Below are positions 53,800 to 63,146 of a stretch of DNA of 64,000 nucleotides, in pieces. The DNA comes from Gymnodinialimonas sp. 202GB13-11 (GTDB taxonomy: Bacteria > Pseudomonadota > Alphaproteobacteria > Rhodobacterales > Rhodobacteraceae), in assembly GCF_040932485.1 (NCBI RefSeq), contig NZ_JBFRBH010000001.1:2108001-2172000 (forward strand), in the 5' to 3' direction. Positions within the stretch are counted from its first letter, which is position 1. The number at the start of each line of letters is the position of its first letter. Under the pieces are notes generated by a model that saw nothing but the letters and a program-made list of their open reading frames with translations, did no database searches and was not told where the DNA came from. A program made the position numbers and the translations under genes.

Positions 53800-55185
53800 A
53801 TGAGGCATCAAGCTGAATTCGTGATCCGTGGAGCCGAGGTGCTCGACCGCAAAGGCCGACGGAGAGCGGACATTCTGGTTTCAGACGGGAAGATCGCGGC
53901 GATTGGTGCGGATCTCGACGCGTCTCTCCCCACCCACGCGGCAGACGGGCTCTTGGCCACACCCGGCGGCGTCGACCCCCATGCACATATTGAGCAGAAA
54001 TCCGGCATGGGGCTTTGGAACGCGGACACGTTTGAGACCGCGACCAGATCGGCAGCCTTGGGCGGCACGACCTCTGTCATTTCATTCGCGGCGCAGGGAA
54101 AAGGTGAGCGTTTGCGGGACGTTGTCGCGGATTACTCCGCCAGGGCGGAACGCGGCGCGATGATCGACTATGCGTTCCACCTGAGCCTGTCGGATCCGGA
54201 TGCCCCGCATTTCGACGATGATTTGCGCACCCTGATCGCCGCAGGCCACAGGACGGTGAAGGTCTTCACCACCTACAACATCGCCCTGAACAGCGATCAG
54301 ATCAGGCATATCCTTTCGATTACGGGGCCTGCGGGCGCGTTAACCTGTGTCCATGCCGAAGATGATGCGATCCTAACTGAGGCTCGCAATGCGCTGATTG
54401 CAGAGGGGAAAACGGAGCCGAAGCACCATGCGCGAGCCCGCCCGCGTGCTGCGGAGGCGGAGGCAATCAAACACATCTGCGCCATGGCCGAGGAGCTTTC
54501 GGCCCCTGTCATGATCTTCCACGTGACCTGCATCGAAGCGCTGGATGCGGTGCGGGCCGCCCGGCAGCGCGGCGCGCCTGTCTTTGCGGAAACCTGCACG
54601 CATTACCTCTTTCAAACGGAAGACATCCTCGATCAGGGCATCGACGGCGCGAAATGGATGTGTTCGCCCCCGCAGCGCAATGAGGCTGATCAAGTGGCGC
54701 TTTGGGACGGTTTGAAGGATGGTTCGCTTGATCTGGTATCGTCTGACCATGCGCCCTATCGCTATGATGAGACAGGGAAATTGCGCACCGGACCCAACCC
54801 GCCCTTCCCTGAAATCGCGAATGGGCAACCGGGGCTGGAGGTGCGCCAACCGCTGTTGTTTGACTCTATCGTGTTCAAGGCGAAGATGCCGGAGACAGCC
54901 TTTGCCAACCTGACCGCAACGCGCGCAGCGGAGATTTACAATTTGCCCGGCAAAGGCGTGCTTGAGGCGGGGGCGGATGCGGACATAGTACTGTGGGACC
55001 CAACCCGAACCTACACCTATGGCGCGGATGATCTGCACGACAATGTCGGCTATAATCCACATGAAGGTCGCACCGTAACCGGTTGGCCTGTTCATGTTTT
55101 CCTGCGCGGCCATCGGATCGTGTCCGACAGCGCGCTGACCACGCAACCCGGCCAAGGCCGATGGATCAACCGGAGGCCCACATGA
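53800..55185 (+). CDS. Hydantoinase/dihydropyrimidinase-like amidohydrolase
   Basis: Cyclic-amide hydrolase of the amidohydrolase superfamily; 461 residues. Binuclear metal ligands are GGVDPHAHIEQ (HxH), the carboxylated Lys in HRTVKVFTTYN, later His in IFHVTC and ETCTHYLF, and the Asp in LVSSDHAPY. Sequence favours the D-hydantoinase/dihydropyrimidinase branch over dihydroorotase, but the substrate is uncertain. First gene of a coupled set: its stop overlaps the VOC gene (ATGA), followed by a racemase and a DHDPS-like gene. Confidence 0.87.
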   Translation: MRHQAEFVIRGAEVLDRKGRRRADILVSDGKIAAIGADLDASLPTHAADGLLATPGGVDPHAHIEQKSGMGLWNADTFETATRSAALGGTTSVISFAAQGKGERLRDVVADYSARAERGAMIDYAFHLSLSDPDAPHFDDDLRTLIAAGHRTVKVFTTYNIALNSDQIRHILSITGPAGALTCVHAEDDAILTEARNALIAEGKTEPKHHARARPRAAEAEAIKHICAMAEELSAPVMIFHVTCIEALDAVRAARQRGAPVFAETCTHYLFQTEDILDQGIDGAKWMCSPPQRNEADQVALWDGLKDGSLDLVSSDHAPYRYDETGKLRTGPNPPFPEIANGQPGLEVRQPLLFDSIVFKAKMPETAFANLTATRAAEIYNLPGKGVLEAGADADIVLWDPTRTYTYGADDLHDNVGYNPHEGRTVTGWPVHVFLRGHRIVSDSALTTQPGQGRWINRRPT

Positions 55186-55577
55186 CCCAAAGACCCGATG
55201 CGCCGAACCAATTGGCGATTACGTTTCTCTATTACAAAGATCTCGCACGGGCGGAGGCCTTCTACCGCGACGTGATGGGCTTTCCCTGCGTGATCGACCA
55301 GCAGGGTCTCGCCAAGATCATGCGGGTTTGTGAGGGCGCGCATATTGGGTTGGTGGACGAGGCACACGGGATGCACAAATGGGCCGAAACGCGGCCGGTG
55401 CAGTTCTGCGTCCGGGTGCCGGATGTGGATGCCTGGTATGCTTACATTGAGACCCAGGGCGTTGAAAACTTGAGTGAAATGTTCGTCAACGACGCCATCG
55501 GCATCCGTGCTTTCGTGTTTGATGACCCGGAGGGCTACCAGGTCGAAATCCAGACCGCGACGCGAGAGGGCGCGTGA
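55182..55577 (+). CDS. VOC-fold (glyoxalase/bleomycin resistance-like) protein
   Basis: A 131-residue vicinal-oxygen-chelate protein with two beta-alpha-beta units: ITFLYYKDLARAEAFYRDVM with GFPCVID, and VQFCVRVPDVDAWYAYIE ending DDPEGYQVEIQTA with the metal Glu. The start ATG overlaps the hydantoinase stop. In this operon it may act on the same ring-derived compound. Reaction not determined. Confidence 0.82.
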   Translation: MTQRPDAPNQLAITFLYYKDLARAEAFYRDVMGFPCVIDQQGLAKIMRVCEGAHIGLVDEAHGMHKWAETRPVQFCVRVPDVDAWYAYIETQGVENLSEMFVNDAIGIRAFVFDDPEGYQVEIQTATREGA

Positions 55578-55578
55578 A

Positions 55579-56262
55579 TTGGGTGACGAGCGTTCCCTCT
55601 ACGTGATCAATCCAAATGCCTCGGAAGACGTAACGCTCGGCATTGAGGACGCTGTACGCCCACTGGAAGCGTTCGGGCGGCAGATCATTTGCGTGACAAA
55701 CAGCGCGGGGCCGAAGGGGATCGAGACTCAGGCGCAAGCGGATATGACCATTCCGCAGACCTTGAACCTGGCTGCGCGGGTGGAGGACTCGGCTGCTGGG
55801 TTTGTCATTGCCTGTTTCGGTGATCCGGGGCTGCATGCTTTGCGCGATCAGACATCGAAACCGGTTCTAGGCATTCAGGAAAGCGCCGTGATGACTGCGA
55901 TGACGCTTGGGCAACGCTTTGGGATCATTGCGATATTGCCGGGTTCGATCGCTCGCCACCTGCGCAGTCTTGGTGCGATGGGAGTGCTGGACCGGTTGGC
56001 GGGCGACCGTGCCATCGGCCTCGGCGTAAGTGATCTGAATGGCGCGGGCAGCACGCTGGAACGGATGACGGACGTAGGGCGGCAGCTGCGCGATGAGGAT
56101 GGGGCAGACGTGCTGATCATGGGCTGCGCTGGCATGGCGCGGTTTCGCCTTCCGCTTGAGGACGCTTTGGGCATCCCAGTGGTCGAACCTTGTCAGGCGG
56201 CGGTCGCGATGGCCCTGCCCCGTGTCGCCTTGAAACAATTTCACAAAGTTGGAGAAAGTTGA
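55579..56262 (+). CDS. Asp/Glu/hydantoin racemase family protein
   Basis: Cofactor-independent two-cysteine racemase family; about 227 residues. It begins (TTG) GDERSLYVINPNASEDVT; the TTG at 55579, directly after the VOC stop, is the only start that keeps the family N-terminus LYVINPN. The pair of catalytic regions are FVIACFGDPGLHAL (Cys) and LIMGCAGMARF (Cys). Next to a hydantoinase, the hydantoin racemase branch is the natural assignment. Its stop overlaps the next gene (TGATG). Confidence 0.82.
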   Translation: MGDERSLYVINPNASEDVTLGIEDAVRPLEAFGRQIICVTNSAGPKGIETQAQADMTIPQTLNLAARVEDSAAGFVIACFGDPGLHALRDQTSKPVLGIQESAVMTAMTLGQRFGIIAILPGSIARHLRSLGAMGVLDRLAGDRAIGLGVSDLNGAGSTLERMTDVGRQLRDEDGADVLIMGCAGMARFRLPLEDALGIPVVEPCQAAVAMALPRVALKQFHKVGES

Positions 56263-57173
56263 TGCTTGATGAGAGTGCCGCTGGGGTCTTTACCATTGCC
56301 GCCACGCCGTTCTTGCCGGACGGGGCGCTGGATCTCGACAGCATCGACACGATGGTCGATTTCTATGCTGACAAGGGCGCGACTGGCCTCACGATCCTCG
56401 GCATCATGGGGGAAGCGGGCGAGCTTTCGGCCAAGGAGTCCGAGGCGGTGATCCAGCGGGTGACGGCGCGCACGGATTTGCCGGTGGTGGTCGGTGTGTC
56501 CTCGCCCCGGATTGAGGCGGTGGAGCGTTTCAGCGAGATCGCCATGGGACACGGAGCGGCGGGTGTGATGGTCGCCCCGCAAGGCACGCCACGCGCCGAT
56601 GATGAGGTGATTGCCTATTTCGGCGACGTCGCGAAACGGTTGGGTGAGACGTCATGGGTGCTGCAGGATTTCCCGCTCGTCACGAAAATTCACATCCCGG
56701 CGCCGGTTTTGCGGGCGATTTTCGACATTTGCCCGAATTGCGTGATGCTGAAACATGAGGATTGGCCGGGGTTGGAAAAGATCTCCACCTTGCGGCAGGC
56801 CGAGGCGGAAGGGGCGCGCAAGGTCTCCATCCTGTGCGGCAATGGCGGGCAGTTCCTGCTGGAAGAAATGCTACGAGGGGTGGACGGGGCGATGACGGGC
56901 TTTGCCTATCCCGAGATGATGCGGGATGTCGTAAGCCTTTGTAACAGCGGCGATATTGAGCGGGCGCGAGACGTGTTCGACGCCTACCTGCCGCTGGTGC
57001 GGTATGAGTGTCAGCCCGGTCTGGGTTTGGCGGCGCGGAAGTATGTCCTCGCCAAACGCGGGGCGATTGCCCACTCCAAAGCCCGCAAAGCAGGCGCGGA
57101 GCTGAGCCCTGCGGCCATGGCCGAGATCGACACGCTGATCGCGCGGCAGGAGGCGCGGCTTTCCGCGCTGTGA
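56262..57173 (+). CDS. DHDPS/N-acetylneuraminate-lyase family aldolase
   Basis: Class I aldolase with a TIM barrel; 303 residues. GIMGEAGELSAKESEAVIQR holds the G-x-x-GE motif and the Schiff-base Lys is in CVMLKHEDWPG. The clear DapA-specific Tyr/Arg pattern is not seen, so it is a DHDPS-superfamily lyase of unknown substrate rather than the lysine-pathway DapA. ATG overlaps the racemase stop. With the hydantoinase, VOC and racemase genes it forms a catabolic operon, possibly for a cyclic-ureide or amino-acid-like compound. Confidence 0.8.
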   Translation: MLDESAAGVFTIAATPFLPDGALDLDSIDTMVDFYADKGATGLTILGIMGEAGELSAKESEAVIQRVTARTDLPVVVGVSSPRIEAVERFSEIAMGHGAAGVMVAPQGTPRADDEVIAYFGDVAKRLGETSWVLQDFPLVTKIHIPAPVLRAIFDICPNCVMLKHEDWPGLEKISTLRQAEAEGARKVSILCGNGGQFLLEEMLRGVDGAMTGFAYPEMMRDVVSLCNSGDIERARDVFDAYLPLVRYECQPGLGLAARKYVLAKRGAIAHSKARKAGAELSPAAMAEIDTLIARQEARLSAL

Positions 57174-57240
57174 GATCAGGCCCCCTTTCGGGCCGGACGG
57201 CTTTGGCCTAAAGCCCTTGGGACCGCTCAAGGAACGCTGA

Positions 57241-57993
57241 ATGACCGCCGCTCGTTTCGCCATTGTGATCCCCATGCTGAATGAGGCCGATACCGTGCCG
57301 CATCTGCTGGGAGGCTGTGTGGCGGCGGCGGAGCCGTTGGGGCCGTTCGAGATTTGCGTGACGAATGATGGCTCGACCGATGCGACGGGTGAGGCCCTGC
57401 TGGCGTTCCGTGCGGCGCATCCGCAGGCGCAGTTGACGATCCTGACGCATCGCACACCTGCGGGCCAATCGGCAGCCGTGCATTCGGCAGTGCGGGCAGC
57501 GCGCGCGCCGATCATTGCGACGCTGGATGGCGACGGGCAGAACCCGCCCGAGGAATTGCCGAAACTGTTGGCAGAGTTGCTGGACGGGCCGGATACGTTG
57601 GGCCTTGTGGCGGGGCAGCGGGTGAAACGGGATGATCCGCCTGCCAAACGTCTGGCGTCGAAGGCGGCGAATGCGTTGCGTAAGGCGCTGCTTAAGGACG
57701 GGACGCGGGACACGGGCTGTGGTCTCAAGGCATTCCGGCGCGATGCCTTCCTCGCCCTGCCCTATTTCAACCACATGCACCGGTTCTTGCCGGCCCTGTT
57801 CCAGCGCGATGGCTGGGGGATTGCCCATGTCGATGTCGCGCACAAGCCGCGCACGGCGGGTGCCTCCAAATACACCAATCTGGGGCGCGCCATTGTGGGC
57901 GCGTCTGACCTGATCGGCGTGGCCTGGCTCATCCGGCGGCGGCGCAAGGTGGCCCCATCTGAGGTGCAGATCGACCGAGCCGAGGACGTCTGA
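57241..57993 (+). CDS. Family 2 glycosyltransferase (polyprenyl-phosphate sugar synthase-like)
   Basis: GT2 enzyme transferring a sugar from a nucleotide donor to polyprenyl phosphate; 250 residues. N-terminal FAIVIPMLNEADTVPHLL, NDGSTDATGEAL, and the DxD-like metal site TLDGDGQNPPEELP are clear. The KPRTAGASKYTNLGRAIVG end is typical of the DPM1/ArnC-type branch. It is the first gene of a four-gene set with LABN, ArnT-like and PAP2 proteins, two bases before the LABN start codon. Confidence 0.88.
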   Translation: MTAARFAIVIPMLNEADTVPHLLGGCVAAAEPLGPFEICVTNDGSTDATGEALLAFRAAHPQAQLTILTHRTPAGQSAAVHSAVRAARAPIIATLDGDGQNPPEELPKLLAELLDGPDTLGLVAGQRVKRDDPPAKRLASKAANALRKALLKDGTRDTGCGLKAFRRDAFLALPYFNHMHRFLPALFQRDGWGIAHVDVAHKPRTAGASKYTNLGRAIVGASDLIGVAWLIRRRRKVAPSEVQIDRAEDV

Positions 57994-57994
57994 C

Positions 57995-58345
57995 ATGCAG
58001 GAATGGCTTTTCGACTTCCTCAATATCGACAATTGGTTGGAGTTCTGGTGGGTCACACTGGGCTTCGTGGCGCAGGCGATCTTCGCCTCCCGCTTCATCG
58101 TGCAATGGATTGCGTCGGAGCGGGCGGGTCGGTCCTATGTGCCTATCGCCTTCTGGTACCTGTCGATCTCGGGTGGGTTGTTGATGCTGGCCTATGCGAT
58201 CTACCGCGCAGACCCGGTGTTCATCCTTGGCCAGTCAACGGGTGTGATCGTCTATGCGCGCAACCTGATGCTGATCCGCCGTTCACAAAAGGCGGACGCA
58301 GCGGCTGCGGCGGCGGCGGCAGATGCGGCGCACGAGAAGCCCTGA
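57995..58345 (+). CDS. Lipid A biosynthesis N-terminal (LABN) domain protein
   Basis: A 116-residue inner-membrane protein with three TM helices: FWWVTLGFVAQAIFASRFIVQWIASE, SYVPIAFWYLSISGGLLML and FILGQSTGVIVYARNLMLI. The LABN fold often pairs with GT2 or ArnT-like proteins for lipid A or undecaprenyl-linked sugar traffic. The Ala-rich C-terminal tail is cytoplasmic. One base after the GT2 stop and one base before the ArnT-like start, so tightly coupled. Confidence 0.85.
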   Translation: MQEWLFDFLNIDNWLEFWWVTLGFVAQAIFASRFIVQWIASERAGRSYVPIAFWYLSISGGLLMLAYAIYRADPVFILGQSTGVIVYARNLMLIRRSQKADAAAAAAAADAAHEKP

Positions 58346-58346
58346 C

Positions 58347-59969
58347 ATGGGCCTGTTGGCGCATCGGTTTGCACCTTGGGCGCTGCTGCTGCTGGCACTT
58401 TTGAGTTTCGGTGTGGGGCTGGCTGAATTGCCGGTGCAGGACCGCGATGAGGCACGCTTCGCACAAGCCGCGCGGCAGATGGCGGATACCGGCGATCTGA
58501 TCGACATTCGGCTGCTGGATCAGCCCCGACACAATAAACCTGCCCTTATCTATTGGCTTCAAACGACCGCGCAATGGGTGACGGGGGCCGAGGGCAATAC
58601 GCCCATCTGGGTGCACCGCCTACCCTCCTACCTTGCCGGGGTGCTGTCTGTCTTGGCGCTGTTTTGGGCGGCGCGCCCCCTCCTCGGGCGCAGGGGCGCG
58701 CTGCTCGCGGGCATCATGTGCGCGACGATCTACATGATGCATTCCGAGGCGCGGACGGCAAAGACCGATGCCGCGCTGTTGCTTTCGGTGATCCTGGCCA
58801 TGGGGGCCTTGGGCCGCGTTTGGCTGGATCAGGCAAAGGGCTGGGTCACGCCCGCGATCTTCTGGACGGCGCTGGCGGCAGGGTTCCTGCTGAAAGGTCC
58901 GATGGTGGCCTTGCCGGTTGTGGGCGCAATTGCATGGTGTGGGTGGCACGGGCGCAGCTTGGGCTGGCTTGCACGGCTGAAGCCACTGGTGGGTGGGCTG
59001 TGGTTTCTCGCCCTCTCCGCGCCGTGGTTCATTGCCATAACACTTGTCACAGACGGCGCTTTTTGGTCCGGCTCGGTCGGTGGCGATTTGACTGACAAGG
59101 TCCTCGCCAGTGGGGAGCATTCCGGCAGCCTGCCGGGCCAATACTTGTTAACCACATGGTTCACCTACTGGCCTTGGACCCTGCTGATCCCGCTTGCGCT
59201 GGTCTATGGTTGGACCACGCGGAAGACCCCTGAGACGGCTTTCACTTTGGGCTGGCTGATCCCCGGCTGGCTGGTGTTCGAGGCCGTGCCGGTAAAGCTG
59301 ATCCACTACACCCTGCCCCTTTACCCCGCGTTGATGATCCTGTGTGCGGGCGCCGTGGTTCAAATGCTTGACGGCAAGCGCGCGTTTCGCGGCTGGCCAG
59401 CCTGGATCGGGTCGGCGGGGTTCGCGCTAGGTGCCGTTCTGATGGCCGGGCTGATGGTGGCCTTTCCCGTCGTCTATGGGCCGGGCGTGGATGGGTTGAG
59501 CGTAGTGGGTGCTGCGGTGACGTTGGCCGCGGCGGTGGCGGCGCTGGTGGCTTTCTGGCGCATGAAGGTGTTGCAGGGTATGGGCGCACTGGCCCTTGCC
59601 GGGACGGTGATGGGTTGGACGTTGACTGCCGCTTCCCTGCCCGCAGCGCGCGATCTTTGGATTGCGCCACAACTCGCGGACGCGATGGCGGCGCATGAGT
59701 GCCTGGCCGGACCTATCGCTCTGGTGGGGTATCAGGAGCCGTCCGCCGCGTTCCTGCTGGGGGGCGATGTGACATTGATGGATGAAGACGGCGCGCTGGC
59801 ATATCTTTCGGAGGATGAAAACCGCGCCGCTTGGATACCGACGGACGAGGCCGGCGGAGTGATTGGGGTGACGGAGATCCGGGGCGTGAACTCCGCCAAT
59901 TTCCGCGATGTGGCGCTGCGGCTGTGGGTATCCCCGGGCGTCCCGGCGCCAGAAAGCCCATGCGACTGA
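58347..59969 (+). CDS. ArnT/PMT-type glycosyltransferase (GT39/GT83)
   Basis: A 540-residue polytopic glycosyltransferase that uses a lipid-linked sugar on the periplasmic face. The N-terminal catalytic loop AELPVQDRDEARFAQAARQM holds the DRDE acidic motif and RHNKPALIYWLQ the second conserved site. About 11 TM helices, then a short soluble C-terminal domain (WIAPQLADAMAAHECLAG). The likely acceptor is lipid A, modified with the sugar made by the GT2 upstream. Earlier in-frame start at 58323 overlaps the LABN gene and is not preferred. Confidence 0.88.
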   Translation: MGLLAHRFAPWALLLLALLSFGVGLAELPVQDRDEARFAQAARQMADTGDLIDIRLLDQPRHNKPALIYWLQTTAQWVTGAEGNTPIWVHRLPSYLAGVLSVLALFWAARPLLGRRGALLAGIMCATIYMMHSEARTAKTDAALLLSVILAMGALGRVWLDQAKGWVTPAIFWTALAAGFLLKGPMVALPVVGAIAWCGWHGRSLGWLARLKPLVGGLWFLALSAPWFIAITLVTDGAFWSGSVGGDLTDKVLASGEHSGSLPGQYLLTTWFTYWPWTLLIPLALVYGWTTRKTPETAFTLGWLIPGWLVFEAVPVKLIHYTLPLYPALMILCAGAVVQMLDGKRAFRGWPAWIGSAGFALGAVLMAGLMVAFPVVYGPGVDGLSVVGAAVTLAAAVAALVAFWRMKVLQGMGALALAGTVMGWTLTAASLPAARDLWIAPQLADAMAAHECLAGPIALVGYQEPSAAFLLGGDVTLMDEDGALAYLSEDENRAAWIPTDEAGGVIGVTEIRGVNSANFRDVALRLWVSPGVPAPESPCD

Positions 59970-60634
59970 CCCTGTTTCTATTGGCGCTGCTGGTGGCGTT
60001 CGTTCTGGACGTGCCAGTGCATCAGGCTGTGTCGAATGCGCCTGAGGGCTTGGCGGATGCGGCGAGCCTGATCACATGGGTGGGCAAGACAGACTGGCAG
60101 GCGCTGGTATTGATCACCTTGATGGTCGGGGCGGCTTTCGCGGGCCCTTCCCCGGTCTCAGCCGCGGTGCTGCGCGTGGCGGTTGCGTGTTTCCTGTTGA
60201 TCCTGCTGACAGGGATTGCCGTGCAGGCTTTGAAGTATGGCTTCGGGCGACCAAGACCAGCCTATCTGGATGGGATATCGCCCATGACCTTCGCGCCGTT
60301 TTCGTTCCAATCGGGCTGGAAGGCCTTCCCTTCGGGTCATGCGACGACGATGGGCGCGCTGGCTGTGCTGGCTTGCCGGATATGGCCGGGGGCGTGGGCT
60401 TACGCCTGGGGCTTGGCGGTGTTGGTGGCCGTAAGCCGGGTGTTGGTGGGCGTGCATTACGTGTCAGACGTGGCAGCTGGGCTGGCGCTTGGCGCGGTGC
60501 TGGCGGGGTGGGTGCTGGACCGCTGGCGGATCAGAGAGCCTTTTGCAGAGGAGGAGGTGCCGCGCGCTGGGCTGATGGCCATCCCGCACACATTTGGTCG
60601 ATTGCTCACAGCGTTGGTGAGGCCGAGCACCTAG
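59960..60634 (+). CDS. PAP2-family membrane phosphatase
   Basis: A 224-residue membrane phosphatase. The three PAP2 motifs are KYGFGRPRP (C1), FPSGHATTM (C2) and SRVLVGVHYVSDV (C3), with the catalytic His in C2 and C3. It would dephosphorylate undecaprenyl diphosphate or a lipid A phosphate. The ATG at 59960 overlaps the ArnT-like stop by 10 bases. Final gene of the lipid-sugar operon. Confidence 0.88.
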   Translation: MRLTLFLLALLVAFVLDVPVHQAVSNAPEGLADAASLITWVGKTDWQALVLITLMVGAAFAGPSPVSAAVLRVAVACFLLILLTGIAVQALKYGFGRPRPAYLDGISPMTFAPFSFQSGWKAFPSGHATTMGALAVLACRIWPGAWAYAWGLAVLVAVSRVLVGVHYVSDVAAGLALGAVLAGWVLDRWRIREPFAEEEVPRAGLMAIPHTFGRLLTALVRPST

Positions 60635-60743
60635 ATGTGTCGCGGACGGAGCCGCCGGAGGTCGCAAACCGTCTGGACAGACCTGTCCAATTCTCCCTAG
60701 CCTCCCATCAGAGAGACAGATTCGACCCTGACGGAGGCCGCCC

Positions 60744-63146
60744 ATGAAATCCCATTACCGTGTTGTCGTGATCGGAGGGGGCGTTGTCGGCTCTTCCGTT
60801 TTGTATCACTTGGCCAAAATGGGTTGGACCGATTGCGTGATGCTGGAGCGTTCGGTTCTGACAGCGGGGTCGTCGTGGCATGCGGCAGGCGGCATCCACG
60901 CGCTGAACGCGGATCCGAACATGGCGGCGCTGCAGGCCTATACCATTGATTTGCTGAGTGAAGTTGAGGCGGAGAGCGGCCAGAACATCGGGTTGCACAT
61001 GACCGGCGGCCTGACACTGGCAGGCACGCCGGAACGCTGGGAATGGCTGCAATCGGCGTATCGCACGTTCCAATCCATCGGCATCCACGATTGCCATCTG
61101 ATGACTCCGGAGGAGGCGCAGGCCGCTTGCCCGATCATGTCCACCGACGGCGTGCTTGGCGCGCTTTGGGCGGATCGGGAGGGGTATGTGGATACCACCG
61201 GCACCGTGCACGCCTATGCCATCGCCGCCAAGAAGCGCGGGGCGGAGTATTATGAACACACCAAGGTGGAGGAACTTATCCAGACGGCTGATGGCTGGCA
61301 GGTAGTGACTGACAAGGGCACGATCACGTGTGAGCATGTGGTCAATGCGGGTGGCCTTTGGGCGAAGCAGTTGGGCCGAATGGCAGGGATCGAACTGCCC
61401 GTATCGCCGCTCAAGCACCACTACCTGATCTCGGACACGATCCCCGCGTTGGAGCAATTGGATTTCGAAGTACCGATGACCGTGGACCTCGAAGGGTTCA
61501 CCTATCTGCGGCAGGATCAGAAGGGTGTTCTGCTTGGCATCTACGAGATCGAGCATGAACACTGGGCCATGGACGGCGCGCCGTGGGATTACGGGATGGA
61601 GCTGTTTCAGGAACAGACCGACCGGATCGAGAAAGAACTCATCCTTGGGTTTGAGCGCTACCCCGATCTGCAGAATGTTGGCGTGAAGACTTGGGTGAAC
61701 GGCGCGTTCACCTTCTCACCCGATGGCAACCCGCTGGTCGGCCCGGTTCCGGGCGTGAAGGGCTATTGGTGCGCCTGCGCCGTGATGGCGGGCTTCCTTC
61801 AGGGCGGCGGCGTCGGCAAATCGCTGGCCGAGTGGATGATCGAGGGCGAGACGGAGGCCGACACCTACTGCATGGACGTCGCGCGCTATGGGAAGTTTGC
61901 CGAGAACCGAGAGTATATCAAGCAGACCACGGGGCAGTTTTACTCGCGCCGGTTTGTGATGTCGTACCCGAATGAGCAGTTGCCCGCGGGCCGTCCGTTG
62001 AAGCGGGCTCCGGCGTATTCAGACATGACGGCCGCCGGATGCCGATGGGGGCAGAGTTGGGATCTGGAAGTGCCGCTCTACTTTGCGCCGAGCGAGGATT
62101 TCGAGGAAAACCTGACGCTCAAGCGGTCGAACGCGCATGACATCGTGGCTGAAGAATGCAGAACGGTGCGCGAAGGCGTGGGCCTTTTGGACATTAGCGG
62201 GTTCAGCCGGTTCGAGGTCTCGGGTCCGGACGCTGAGGCGTGGCTGGACGAAATGATGGCCTCAAAACTGCCGAAACCGGGTCGGGCGAAGCTGGCCCCA
62301 ATGCTGGCACCAAGCGGGCGATTGATGGGAGACCTGACGGTTTTCAACTGGGGCGACGGCACGTGGTGGATCATGGGGTCCTACTACCTGCGGGCGTGGC
62401 ACATGCGGTGGTTCAACGACCACCTAAGCGACGGTGTGCAGGTGCGCGATCTGGGGGAGGAGATGTGCGGCTTCTCTCTCTCCGGCCCGAAATCCACGGC
62501 GGTGATCGACAAGCTGGTCGAAGGTGGCGTTGACCTGCCCTTCATGGGCTGTGCGGCGCTGGATGTCGGCCTAATTCAGGCGCGTGTGGCGCGGATGTCT
62601 GTGACCGGCGAGAAGGGTTACGAGATCAACTGCCGCTACGGCGACCACATCACGCTGCGGCGGATGTTGCTGGAAGCGGGCGCGGACGAAGGGATCCGCG
62701 AGGTCGGGTTCAACGCGCTTTTGTCCACGCGGTTGGAGAAGAGCTTCGGCATCTGGTCGGCGGAATTCACCATGGGCTACACCGCCGCGCAGACCGGCAT
62801 GGATCGCTGGATCGACTGGGATAAGTCGTTCATCGGCAAGGATAAAGCGTTGGCCGAACGAGATGGCAATGGCCCGGCGCAGAAAGTCGTGACGCTTGAG
62901 ATTGCGGACGGGGATAGCGACCCGATTGGATATGAGCCGGTCTGGCAGAACGGCGAGATGGTCGGCTTCGTAACCTCCGGCGGCTACGGCCACACGCTCG
63001 GCAAATCGCTGGCCATGGCGATGGTGAACGTCGAAGCCGCGCAGGAGGGCACGGACCTTTCGGTGCATATCGTGGGCGTCGAACGGGGCGCGACGGTTGT
63101 CCCGGCCTCGCCCTATGACCCGGCGGGCAAGGCCATGAGGGGATGA
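60744..63146 (+). CDS. Dimethylglycine/sarcosine dehydrogenase-like flavoprotein with GcvT domain
   Basis: An 800-residue FAD enzyme that oxidatively removes an N-methyl group. The N-terminal FAD Rossmann loop is VVVIGGGVVGSSVLYHLAKM, with the ERSVLTAGSSWHAAGG block in which the His is the usual covalent FAD site in DMGDH-type proteins. A DAO domain extends to about 390, a FAO_M bridge to about 440, and a GcvT aminomethyltransferase/folate domain from about 440 to the end. The GcvT part passes the one-carbon unit to tetrahydrofolate. Stop overlaps the MttB-family gene (ATGA). In the same region as betABC, it probably handles dimethylglycine or sarcosine from betaine; other N-methyl amines are possible. 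Confidence 0.87.
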   Translation: MKSHYRVVVIGGGVVGSSVLYHLAKMGWTDCVMLERSVLTAGSSWHAAGGIHALNADPNMAALQAYTIDLLSEVEAESGQNIGLHMTGGLTLAGTPERWEWLQSAYRTFQSIGIHDCHLMTPEEAQAACPIMSTDGVLGALWADREGYVDTTGTVHAYAIAAKKRGAEYYEHTKVEELIQTADGWQVVTDKGTITCEHVVNAGGLWAKQLGRMAGIELPVSPLKHHYLISDTIPALEQLDFEVPMTVDLEGFTYLRQDQKGVLLGIYEIEHEHWAMDGAPWDYGMELFQEQTDRIEKELILGFERYPDLQNVGVKTWVNGAFTFSPDGNPLVGPVPGVKGYWCACAVMAGFLQGGGVGKSLAEWMIEGETEADTYCMDVARYGKFAENREYIKQTTGQFYSRRFVMSYPNEQLPAGRPLKRAPAYSDMTAAGCRWGQSWDLEVPLYFAPSEDFEENLTLKRSNAHDIVAEECRTVREGVGLLDISGFSRFEVSGPDAEAWLDEMMASKLPKPGRAKLAPMLAPSGRLMGDLTVFNWGDGTWWIMGSYYLRAWHMRWFNDHLSDGVQVRDLGEEMCGFSLSGPKSTAVIDKLVEGGVDLPFMGCAALDVGLIQARVARMSVTGEKGYEINCRYGDHITLRRMLLEAGADEGIREVGFNALLSTRLEKSFGIWSAEFTMGYTAAQTGMDRWIDWDKSFIGKDKALAERDGNGPAQKVVTLEIADGDSDPIGYEPVWQNGEMVGFVTSGGYGHTLGKSLAMAMVNVEAAQEGTDLSVHIVGVERGATVVPASPYDPAGKAMRG

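Noticed and set aside
57179-57194. GGCCC-N6-GGGCC hairpin after the DHDPS-like gene as terminator
   Set aside because: Short stem, no T-run, and the next operon starts 45 bp later; not convincing.
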